Positions 8,716 through 14,540 of a stretch of 14,540 nt of DNA are shown here, one piece after another. A program made the position numbers and the translations under genes. Under the pieces are notes generated by a model. That model saw only the letters and a program-made list of their open reading frames with translations. It did not search any database and was not told the DNA's origin. The DNA comes from Baffinella frigidus (Eukaryota; Cryptophyceae; Cryptomonadales; Baffinellaceae): NCBI GenBank assembly GCA_026770585.1, contig MU646506.1:1-14540 (forward strand), in the 5' to 3' direction. Within the stretch, counting starts at the first letter, position 1; every line of letters starts with the position of its first letter.

Positions 8716-11700
8716 GTCTCTCTCTCACACACTCTCTCGCAGGTGGCTGATGAAGCTGACGGTGATCGCAATTTTTGCCAATCTCTTCTGGATCGTTCGG
8801 TCCGCTCCCTAAACCCTGCACCTTGAACCCTAAACCAAGATCACTCACCCCTAACCCCTCACCCCTAACCCCTCAACCCTAAACTGTAACCCCTAAACCC
8901 TAAACTCTAAACCCTAAACACTTGACCCCAACCTCTAAACCGCCCCCCTCTCCCGCCCTCCCCTCCCCCCCTCTAGCTGCGTTCTGCATCAAAGGGCGCC
9001 TGAAGTGCATCACAGGGCGCCTGACGTTGCCAACCGTCCCAGAATCCTCCTAGTGAAGGTCCTCTTGACACGCCTGGTTCTGGATTGTACTGGACGTATC
9101 ACACAGCGGGCTTCCAAGGGATTGTCGCCCCAAATCGGGCCACCTTTCCGTTACCTTATCCGTAGCGTAGGAACCCCCCCTATGTCCTCACGGATTGCCT
9201 ACCGTAGGATCCTAGGTCTTATCGCTTAAGGGTGATTCAAAATGGCTTGGAAGTGCGGTGTGTGGGCGTGGCAAGCTGGAAGACGGGGTTGAGTGGAGAT
9301 GGGAGCGGCAGGTTCGTGGCGCACGTGGCATACCAAGGCGGCCTGCCCTTCAAGCACTGGCCCAACTTCCGCGGCGAGTCGCCGAAACTGCTCTTCGAAT
9401 ACCTTCTTTCCGGTCTGGACCCCTGCACGCCTCGGTTTGGGTTTCGGGGTTAGCACGTGACCTCCGCAAGGGTGACGCTTGCCACCTGGGGGTCTGGGCC
9501 TGTCGTGAGAGATCTGCGCCTGGCCACCCTGACCTCCGCACCCTGCCCCCAACCGCACCTTGCACCACACCTTGCCACCGCGTGCGCGTCACACACACAC
9601 ACACACACACACGCTCTCTCTCACACACATTCTTTCTCACCCACACGCACCTTGCCATCACGTGCGCAGGACAATGCTTCGACCACCGCGCACTTGGCAT
9701 CCCAATCGTCACGATCCTCTTCCTCCTCGGCTTCTTCTCCGCATCCCCTCGAGAGAGCACACGCCCCCGCGCCAGACGCCCCTCCTCCCCCTCTTCCTCC
9801 TCCCCCCCCTCTACCACCCATCCCGACGCTGGCGCGGATGAGGGCAAGCGCGGGGACGGGCCTGGCGGGGCAGGGGCAGCAGCGAGCGCGCATGCTGGCG
9901 AGAGCGCACACGGTCGCGAGGGCGGCGACCGCGCGCACGGGGGCGGCGGTGGGGCGGAGGCGTGGGGGGGGGATGCGTGGGGGGGGGTGGAGGAGAAAGC
10001 AGCAGGCGCGTGGGGGGCGCTGGTGGGGGTTGGTCACGTGATGAAGGCCCCGCGCGGGACGGTTGCTACCCTGCCCTCAACCCTACACCCCACACCCCAC
10101 ACCCCACACCCTACACCCTACACCCTACACCCTACACCCTACACCCTACACCCTACACCCTACACCCTACACCTTACACCCTGAACCCTAAACCCTAATC
10201 CTGAAACCCTACTCCCTAAACCCCAAACCCTAAACCCTAAAGCCTGAAACAGGTTGGTGCGCTGCGCGGCATCGCGGTGTTCTCCTTCGTGATGATGCAC
10301 GGTCCGCACCTCCCCTCCACATCAGGAGATCATCCGATCACCTTCACCAACATAGCCATCGCTGGCTATGCACACCGGATTCAAATGGGCGTGTAGGCTC
10401 CGGCTGGTGAGGGGGGGTGATGCTTCTTGACGGGACGATTGCTTCCTGACGGGACGATTGCTGCCCTGCGCGCGGTCGCCCTCTTCTCCCGCTGCTCATC
10501 AGGTTAGTAGATGTTGGTAGAGGTTGGTGCTGCGGCACCATTCTCGCATTCATGCAGAACACTTTCTCAATCTTTCACCACATCATCTTCGATCAGCACC
10601 TACCCCCTAAACCCGACACCCTAACCCCTACCACCCAACCCCTAACGCCCAACCCCCCCAACTGCGCGCAGGGCGAGCGAACTTCCCTGGGGTATATCGG
10701 GTCCTGCCCTTCCACGACGATGTCGAGGCGATCCGCTACACCCTCGGCCTTCATTACGCTGGGTACTCCTCCCACTTAGAAACCATTCGGAGCTTCACGG
10801 ATACAGTTCATCTAAACAATTTCTAATATAATTTTATCCATTTCAATGAATTACAGATTGATTTTCGCCCGGAAATCGGGGCGAAAAGAAACGCGGCAGA
10901 AACTGCGTGACCAGTGGTCACCCCCCCGAACCCTTCCGGGGAGGGTCAGACGATCTACCCCATACCGCTCTACCACATACCCAGGTGCCTGCGCCCCTAC
11001 TCTATCCATTGCTCTGCTATCGGTGCTGAATGCAGGCAAGGCAAGCCGCGTACCTGTCAGCATCCTGCCGAGCCAACGCGGCATCCTCACGCCGCATCCT
11101 CACTCGCATCTTGTCCGGTTACACCAAATCAAGTCACAGAGTGGGGGTCCCACGCCAGAGTGTTGGATGCGGTTGATTCAATTGAGAACGTCAAATAAGA
11201 TGCGTATTAACTTAACAATTACTGCACTGAGAGACAATTGACTTTTGGCGACCTGTTCTAAGACTCTGGCGAGGACAGGGTGATGCTGGGCGGGATCGCG
11301 GGGGCGGCACTGCTCCGCGCGATCGTCGAGGCTTTGCATCGCTTCTCCGCACACCCCTTCTACAGGTCTCATCAACCCTAAACCCTCAACTCCTCACCCT
11401 TAACCCCAACCCCTACACACTACACCCTCAACCCTGCCAAGCCTCGGACGAGGCCTTGCATCGTATCTCCGCGAACCTCTTCTACGGGTCTCCACCACCC
11501 TCCACCCTAACCCCTACACCCTACATCCTACACACACACTCTGAACCCTGAACCCTGAAACCTACAACCTACAACCTGAACCCTAAATCCTAAACCCTAA
11601 ACCCTAAACCTTCCTCTCCGCTGTTGGCCTGGACATGAGCGAGGCGTGTGGCGTACCGTGGTCGGAGTTCCCAATCCAACCCAGGGCTTTTCTATAGAAC

Positions 11701-12961
11701 CAGTTCCATTGTCCGCCTATGGTGGGAAAGAACCTAGCGGACTTAGAAGACATCCTACCTACATGTAGGAGGGTATGATTGGGAACGCCGACCACGGTAC
11801 TCCAATACGCCTGGTGTGAGCATCACGTGCATGTAGGGTTGAGGGTGTAGGGGTGACCAGTGCTGAAGAGCGTAGCATCCTGTGTGGTGAAGAGGGTGGG
11901 ATTGGGAACTCCGACAGCCTGATGGTCGGTGAGGTGGGTGCCAGGATCATCGTGTTCTTCTCAGCCCTAAACCCTACACCCTAAACCTGCCTCTCCGGTG
12001 TTTGCCTGAGCAGGAGCGAGGCGTGTCTGATGTGTGCTGTGGTGGGTGGCAGGATGAGTGTGTTCTTCTCAGTGCTGTTCGTGACGCTTGTCTTCGCTGG
12101 TCAGGTGCCACCCCCCTTGCCTCTTCGAAGGGACGCGTGCCACCTTGTCACTCATGCCATTCACGTTTATTGTTCAGGTTTTAGGTTTTAGGTTTGAGGT
12201 TTTATTGTTAAGGTTGTGGGGTTTAGGGTTCTGTGTCGGCCGGCAGCAGCGGTGTGCTGCTCTGCCCGTGTGGCATTGCCTTGCATGATTCGAGGGATGG
12301 TGCCTGGTGGTGCCGACGGCCGTGTGCTCGAGCAGTGTGCCGTGTGCTCGCAGAACACCCACCACACCGAGGGTGTAGCAGATGACGTCAACACGGATAT
12401 GTCAACACAGACATGTGAGCGCCTGCTGCGGTGCTCCTGGGAACGTGCGGTGTTGACAGAAATCATTCAGGACAATGCGGCTAGGTTTTTTGGTCCCCGA
12501 GCATTTAATCCAGTAATTTCTACCGATTTATAAACCTAACTGTGTTGAAAGAGATGATTCGAGGGATGGTACCGCTGCGGTGCCCCGAAGAGCAGTGGAA
12601 GAGAGATTTTTGGACGAGAGATGTTTGGAAGAAAGAGTTGTTTTGACGACAGATGTTTGGAAGAGAGAGATATGATCACTGACACTCGGACAAACTACCC
12701 GGGACAGGCGGTACACCGGCAAGTGCAGAGCATGCCACACTTAGATGAGGACTCAGCACACAACAAGCTCCACTACAAAGAGCATCTAAAGTATTTAATA
12801 AGAAGCCTAGGCTAACCGAGGCAGCGCTAGGATTGGAAGGATGGTGACGGATTGGCGGCGGCTGGGGACAGGCGGTGGATCGGCAAGTGCAGAGCATGCC
12901 CTACTCCAAGGCCAAGTCCTTCGACATCCACCACCACGACTACGCTGATGTCGCCAAGTGC
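5401..12961 (+). CDS. Multi-pass membrane protein, PTPS-related/GT-C-like, at least 15 exons
   Basis: Exons: 5401-5726, 5896-6039, 6622-6666, 7156-7316, 7456-7499, 8139-8183, 8325-8389, 8743-8799, 9312-9412, 9670-10022, 10253-10301, 10672-10762, 11279-11365, 12014-12104, 12872-12961. All introns are GT-AG and the phase fits at every junction, giving about 583 residues. ATG 5401 is the preferred start; an in-frame ATG at 5317 lies in repeat DNA. Residues 1-37 are Gly/Ala/Asp-rich; a membrane helix spans ~46-64, then GDDLSSHFAEVSFF and LWFADAQLGYP, resembling the first lumenal loop of GT-C-like proteins. Further hydrophobic segments follow: residues ~112-127, LLGKGLLAHFLGCLLLP, MANSFTAMLAALTGAILL, LTVIAIFANLFWIV, GIPIVTILFLLGFF, ALRGIAVFSFVMM and MSVFFSVLFVTLVFAG. 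LLSGQCFDHRALGIPIVT and RVLPFHDDVEAIRYTLGLHY fit my memory of PF10131-type proteins. Function is unproven; a glycan-transfer role is inferred. Exon 10 holds a ~95-residue low-complexity linker and its 3' end is uncertain. The C-terminus lies further right. Confidence 0.75.
5727..5895 (+). other. Intron 1 flanked by an 8-bp direct repeat
   Basis: The intron starts GTACCCAC (5727-5734) and the next exon starts with the same eight bases (5896-5903). The exon copy encodes the Y-P of the GYP motif. Retaining the intron would give GYPPAY and then a stop at once. Confidence 0.65.
6040..6621 (+). other. Intron 2 of the membrane-protein gene
   Basis: 582 nt between exon 2 (...PLC) and exon 3 (WYKGARWLGLQRL). 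It contains two copies of GTTGCCCCCACTCT about 40 bp apart (near 6123 and 6163). No exon or other gene is recognised inside it. Confidence 0.6.
6667..7155 (+). other. Intron 3, with a 13-bp tandem repeat and a candidate cassette exon
   Basis: About four units of CCGCACCAACTCT lie at 6707-6760. Further on, an open frame starts after an AG near 6793 with a phase that would accept exon 3. It reads ALVLNTNGADAYTFFSPG and continues into a Ser/Asp-rich stretch made of GGCGATGCTCCCTC repeats before a stop near 6964. No donor with a phase matching exon 4 was found, and direct joining of exons 3 and 4 gives a good membrane segment (SVAAVLWMLT). I therefore treat it as intronic, with a cassette exon as an alternative. 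Confidence 0.45.
7618..7722 (+). repeat. Telomere-like array, TTTAGGG on sense strand (intron 5)
   Basis: TTTAGGG units mixed with TTCAGGG variants, G-rich strand on the sense strand, in the first half of the 639-nt intron 5 (7500-8138). It is followed by a C-run. Frames open across it end in telomere-repeat translation and are not protein. Confidence 0.9.
7945..8005 (+). repeat. Second, degenerate G-strand telomere-like array in intron 5
   Basis: TTTAGGGTTGACGGGTTAGGG-like degenerate units with GGTCCAGGG variants. The 7774-7944 segment between the two G-strand arrays is open in two frames but reads as Cys/Pro/Arg-rich sequence without resemblance to the family. Skipping it joins exon 5 to exon 6 in phase. 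Confidence 0.75.
8067..8136 (+). repeat. C-strand telomere-like array at the intron 5 acceptor
   Basis: CCCTAAA, CCCTACA and CCCCAAA units run right up to the CAG acceptor at 8138. The same intron therefore begins with G-strand arrays and ends with C-strand arrays, which are complementary and could pair in the transcript. Confidence 0.9.
8188..8322 (+). repeat. Telomere-like array filling intron 6
   Basis: Intron 6 is 8184-8324 (141 nt) and is almost wholly CCCTCAA, CCCTGAC and CCCCACC units. It starts GTCACCCCAC and ends CCCTAACCCAG. This is the second intron here that is essentially all telomere-like repeat. Confidence 0.9.
8448..8549. repeat. Dispersed element with GACTTTTGAATAC, copy 2, inside intron 7
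   Basis: Two copies of GTTCTTGGAGCC are followed by two copies of GACTTTTGAATACC and a C-run. The order of blocks matches 5229-5350. It lies in intron 7 (8390-8742) just upstream of the CA/CT microsatellite. Confidence 0.7.
8602..8740. repeat. Compound CA/CT microsatellite in intron 7
   Basis: Alternating (AC)n and (CT)n blocks run to within a few bases of the CGCAG acceptor at 8742, so the CT tract serves as the pyrimidine tract. Frames rich in S, L, T and H across it are not protein. Confidence 0.95.
8806..8945 (+). repeat. C-strand telomere-like array in intron 8
   Basis: CCCTAAA units with CCCCTAA and CCCTGCA variants at the donor side of intron 8 (8800-9311). The array begins just after the GTCCGCTCC donor. 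Confidence 0.9.
8985..9026. repeat. 21-bp tandem duplication in intron 8
   Basis: Two adjacent 21-bp copies of TGCATCAMAGGGCGCCTGAMG with two differences. They immediately precede the non-repetitive stretch leading into the dispersed element at 9099. Confidence 0.85.
9099..9232 (+). repeat. Dispersed repeat element, copy 2 (inverted relative to 2219-2332)
   Basis: This is the reverse-oriented partner of 2219-2332, located inside intron 8. It runs from CACACAGCGGGCT to CTTATCGCTTAAGG and includes CCTACCGTAGGATCCTAGG, which contains short palindromes. The two copies differ by scattered substitutions and small indels. Confidence 0.75.
9589..9635. repeat. CA/CT microsatellite in intron 9
   Basis: An uninterrupted AC run followed by a short CT run, inside intron 9 (9413-9669). 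This makes two of the plus-gene introns with the same CA-then-CT architecture. Confidence 0.9.
10077..10250 (+). repeat. Telomere-like array filling most of intron 10
   Basis: It starts with CCCCACA units, continues as about a dozen near-perfect CCCTACA units, and ends in CCCTAAA units just before the CAG acceptor (10252). Intron 10 is 10023-10252 if the exon 10 donor at 10023 is right. The homogeneous CCCTACA block implies local expansion of a variant telomere unit. Confidence 0.9.
10302..10671 (+). other. Intron 11, with a 19-bp tandem repeat and a short telomere-like tail
   Basis: Two copies of TTCYTGACGGGACGATTGC lie at 10424-10461; a diverged third copy lies in intron 10 near 10055. A segment near 10526 (GGTTGGTGCTGCGGCA) resembles the start of exon 11 (GGTTGGTGCGCTGCGCGGCA) and may be a decayed exon copy. 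Degenerate CCCTAAC units occupy 10605-10655 before the acceptor. Confidence 0.55.
10763..11278 (+). other. Intron 12, containing an AT-richer segment
   Basis: Unlike the other introns it holds no telomere-like array. The parts around 10795-10870 and 11180-11245 are clearly AT-richer than the surroundings. TTTTCGCC and GGCGAAAA form a short perfect hairpin at about 10861-10886. A plus frame (10846-11241) is open across it but has no recognisable motif. It may be an inserted element with a different origin. Confidence 0.4.
11370..11610 (+). repeat. Two C-strand telomere-like arrays around a duplicated exon end (intron 13)
   Basis: Arrays at about 11372-11437 and 11505-11610 (CCCTAAA, CCCTACA, CCCTGAA units) flank a 60-bp block, 11440-11500, that is a diverged copy of the end of exon 13 and its donor. 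The exon reads EALHRFSAHPFY and the copy EALHRISANLFY; the donors are GTCTCATCA and GTCTCCACC. Confidence 0.85.
11611..11655 (+). pseudogene. Duplicate of the exon 14 start inside intron 13
   Basis: CCTCTCCGCTGTTGGCCTG...GAGCGAGGCGTGT matches the acceptor region and first codons of exon 14 (11988-12026, CCTCTCCGGTGTTTGCCTG...GAGCGAGGCGTGT). Both are directly preceded by CCCTAAACC units. The duplicated unit is therefore telomere-like tail plus acceptor plus exon start. The copy lacks the CAG acceptor (it reads ACATG) and soon diverges. Confidence 0.7.
11651..11802. repeat. Inverted repeat with ~27-bp arms in intron 13
   Basis: The arms 11651-11677 and 11776-11802 are reverse complements with about two mismatches (ACCGTGGTCGG and CCGACCACGGT cores). 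A third, partial copy (GGATTGGGAACTCCGAC) follows near 11890. A perfect 12-bp palindrome CCTACATGTAGG (11758-11769) lies just before the right arm. Confidence 0.8.
12105..12871 (+). other. Intron 14, with a G-strand telomere-like tract and an exon 15 fragment copy
   Basis: TTTTAGG and TTTAGGG units occur at 12175-12231. A 40-bp block at 12701-12740 copies the acceptor and first bases of exon 15 (GGGACAGGCGGT..CGGCAAGTGCAGAGCATGCC). GAGAGAT/TGGAAGA-type short repeats lie at 12595-12670. A frame at 12216-12533 is open without a recognisable motif. Confidence 0.5.
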
Positions 12962-13013
12962 GTTTCCACCCGTGCCTCACCCGTGCCTGCCTGGCTGGCT
13001 GGCACGCGGTGCT

Positions 13014-13345
13014 ACCAGGGTCAGGGTCCAGGCTGCTCGCTAGCTAGCATGCACGACGTGCGAGAAGCCCAAGTCCTTCGACATCTTCGCACCCGATGAC
13101 GCGGATGTCGCCAACTGTGTTTCCAACCGTGCCTCACTGATTGCCTCGCGCCGGTTTGGGGTTTGGGGTTTGGGGTTTGGGGTTTGGGGTTTGGGGTTTA
13201 GGGTTCAGGGTTCAGGGTTCAGGGTTCAGGGTTCAGGGTTCAGGGTTCAGGGTTTAGGGTTTAGGGTTTAGGGGTGAGGGTTTATGGGTTGGGGTTGACA
13301 GGGGGTCAGGGTCCAGACTGGTAGCTAGCATTCATGCACGACGTG
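13014..13345 (+). repeat. Tandemly duplicated exon-15-like block and flanks
   Basis: 13066-13136 copies 12909-12983. In the same frame it reads KPKSFDIFAPDDADVANC against KAKSFDIHHHDYADVAKC in exon 15: 12 of 18 residues are equal, with no gaps, and both are followed by GTTTCCA. A second block, GGGTCAGGGTCCAG..GCATGCACGACGTGC, occurs at 13018-13061 and again at 13304-13345. The 13066 copy could be an alternative or additional exon, since an AG precedes AAGCCCAAG in phase 0. Confidence 0.65.
13153..13290 (+). repeat. G-strand telomere-like array with TTTGGGG and TTCAGGG blocks
   Basis: About six TTTGGGG units, then about eight TTCAGGG units, then TTTAGGG units. Each variant is homogeneous in its own block, which indicates local tandem expansion and not random decay of an old telomere. 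Confidence 0.92.
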
Positions 13346-13382
13346 CAATACGGGCGGCACCAGGGCCACCGGTGCTGCCATG

Positions 13383-13462
13383 GCACTACGTACCTACCTA
13401 CCTACCTACACACCTACGTACCTACGTACCTGCCTACCTGCCTCCCTTCTTACGTACCTGCC
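13383..13462. repeat. TACC/ACGTACCT tetranucleotide repeat
   Basis: CTAC/CTAC units with interspersed GTACGTACC and CTGC variants. Frames across it give tyrosine/leucine/proline-rich translations that are not protein. Confidence 0.8.
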
Positions 13463-13580
13463 CGTGTGTTGTTCTGGCTAAGGAGGCCTGCCTGCCTACG
13501 AGCATCCACCTGATCCGATCCCGCGCTTCCAAACACATGACACCCCCTCACGCCCCACAACCTCCCTCCCCTCATTTCAG

Positions 13581-14088
13581 AAGAAACTGAGGTTGATGCC
13601 CTGATGCAGGCACCTGCGCGAGAGTGTGCTCCCGAACGAGGCTGCTGGGAGGTCTCAATCCCGTTGCCCACCCTTTCCGTGCAATGGTGATGTTTCACAT
13701 GGTTGTGTTCACCCATCCGTACATTGTTTCCTAAAGCGGTCCCGCACTCGACAGAACAGAGCCGGCGACCGGCAAAAAACAAAAGACTTTTGCCTTTTCT
13801 CCTGGTTTCGAACCGACCACGGACGCACCCGATGCAAGGCTCCTTTGATGCAAGGCTCCTTTATCACCGCCCCTCTCTTCGAGGGTCTAGCCCTGCCTCG
13901 GGTGCGGCCTGGTGCACCACTCTATTTCGGGCGCGGACGATTCACGCTGATGTGGGCATGGACGGGCCAGGCTGATGTGGGCGTGGGCGGTGCAGGTTCA
14001 TGGTGCTGAAGAAGGGGTCTTCGCACTACACTCTCAACCTCCTCTCGCGCGTGGCTGCCCGCCCTGGCGCTATCTCCTACTCCCGCGG
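13581..14088 (+). CDS. Candidate C-terminal exons of the membrane-protein gene
   Basis: Three pieces look exon-like. A TTTCAG acceptor at 13580 precedes a frame with ETEVDALMQAPARE, open to about 13690. A second frame, GLALPRVRPGAPLYFGRG to a possible donor at 13952, could join in phase across a 44-nt intron to a third exon, 13996-14088. That exon starts FMVLKKGSSHYTLNLLSR and ends before GTCTTCTC. The residues look like ordinary globular protein and GC content is exon-like, but the links back to exon 15 are not phase-proven. They could belong to this gene's lumenal C-terminal domain or to another gene. Confidence 0.35.
13831..13862. repeat. 16-bp perfect tandem duplication
   Basis: Two identical adjacent copies of GATGCAAGGCTCCTTT. 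Confidence 0.9.
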
Positions 14089-14105
14089 GTCTTCTCTCCC
14101 ATCCT

Positions 14106-14301
14106 CCTTCTTCTTCTTCTTCTTCTTCTTCTTCTTCTTCTTCTTCTTCTTCTTCTTCTTCTTCTTCTTCTTCTTCTTCTTCTTCTTCTTCTTCTTCTTC
14201 TTCATCAACATCTTTTTCTTTTCTTTTTCTTCTTCTTTTTTTCTTTTCTTCTTCTTCTTCTTCTTCTTCTTCTTCTTCTTCTTCTTCTTCTTCTTCTTCT
14301 T
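14106..14301 (+). repeat. Long TTC (GAA on minus) trinucleotide repeat
   Basis: An uninterrupted run of about 32 TTC units (14106-14203), an interruption containing ATCAACATC and TTTTC units, then a further mostly TTC run to about 14301. It starts shortly after the putative exon 13996-14088 donor, so it is probably intronic. Polyphenylalanine, polyglutamate and polylysine frames across it are repeat translations. Confidence 0.97.
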
Positions 14302-14540
14302 TCCCATTCTGCATTGACAGTGTCCTCTCTCCCATCCTGTCCCTGCCCTGCCCTGATGCGCAGCCTCCCATCCGCACAACCGCCTCTGCTTTCAGCCGAC
14401 CACGCCTCGCGCGGGTCATCAATCGATCCTCCCCTGACACACAGCCCACGGACACATGCGGCCATCCACCCTTCTCGCCCGCCCGCCCTGCCCTGCCACC
14501 CACCCTGCCACCCACGCAACCGCCTCTGCTCTCAGCCAAC
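14302..14540. other. Right edge, no gene recognised
   Basis: C-rich sequence with short direct repeats (CCCTGCC, GCAACCGCCTCTGCTYTCAGCC near 14378 and 14516). A CAG acceptor-like site occurs at 14319. It may contain further exons of the plus-strand gene, but nothing can be supported. Confidence 0.4.

Noticed and set aside
9258-10184. 308-residue plus-strand open frame taken as one gene
   Set aside because: It crosses a CA/CT microsatellite and the CCCTACA array. Only 9670 to about 10022 of it is in the frame of the proposed exon 10, and the exon 9 protein is in a different frame.
10253-10301. LRGIAVFSFVMMH as the N-terminal motif of an acyltransferase-3 family protein
   Set aside because: The exon joins in phase to upstream exons with the LLSGQCFDH block and downstream to the RVLPFHDDVEAIRY exon. 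Together these fit a PTPS-related/GT-C-like membrane protein, and no further acyltransferase-3 motifs are present.
13153-13290. A second true telomere or chromosome fusion point
   Set aside because: There is no head-to-head junction of C-strand and G-strand arrays, and the array consists of variant units in homogeneous blocks next to duplicated exon pieces, like the intronic arrays elsewhere.
13800-13830. tRNA-like T-arm (GGTTTCGAACC) suggesting a tRNA gene
   Set aside because: No matching A box, anticodon arm or acceptor stem can be found on either strand, and the stem does not pair as a five-base T stem.
13922-14539. Polyglutamate, polylysine and polyphenylalanine frames at the right end
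   Set aside because: They are direct translations of the TTC/GAA microsatellite in different frames.

Overview
This window looks like nuclear DNA of a eukaryotic microalga with a plant-type (CCCTAAA/TTTAGGG) telomere. It starts with a short run of CCCTAAA units in the orientation expected for a left chromosome end, is GC-rich, and is full of minisatellites and CA/CT microsatellites. Its genes are cut into many small exons with GT-AG introns. The lineage cannot be fixed from the sequence; a green, cryptophyte, haptophyte or dinoflagellate alga would all fit.

Layout. Positions 1-2800 are a gene-poor, subtelomere-like stretch of tandem repeats plus one copy of a dispersed element. On the minus strand, 2815-4618 holds five exons of a TrmO-type tRNA methyltransferase (m6t6A37 formation); its 5' end is not resolved. 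Starting at 5401 and diverging from it, a very long plus-strand gene runs through at least 15 small exons to 12961 and probably past the right edge. It encodes a multi-pass membrane protein resembling the PTPS-related/GT-C-like family. Nearly all exons of both genes are under 190 nt, so a simple ORF scan misses them; I rebuilt them by checking that the reading phase matches at every junction. The last 2.5 kb holds duplicated exon pieces, a telomere-like array, candidate C-terminal exons and a long TTC repeat.

The most striking point is the nature of the introns. Interstitial telomere-like arrays in this window sit almost exclusively inside introns. Intron 4 of the TrmO gene (2914-3125) is telomere-like repeat from donor to acceptor, with the C-rich strand as the sense strand, so the repeat itself appears to supply the pyrimidine tract. 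Introns 6 and 10 of the membrane-protein gene are nearly the same. About half of the exons begin with GT directly after the AG acceptor, exon edges are duplicated inside introns, and intron 1 has the same 8 bases at its 5' end and just after its 3' end. Together these suggest ongoing intron and exon remodelling by repeat DNA near a chromosome end.

The two genes have no obvious functional link: one modifies tRNA, the other is a membrane protein of probable glycan or lipid-linked function. They are simply divergent neighbours.
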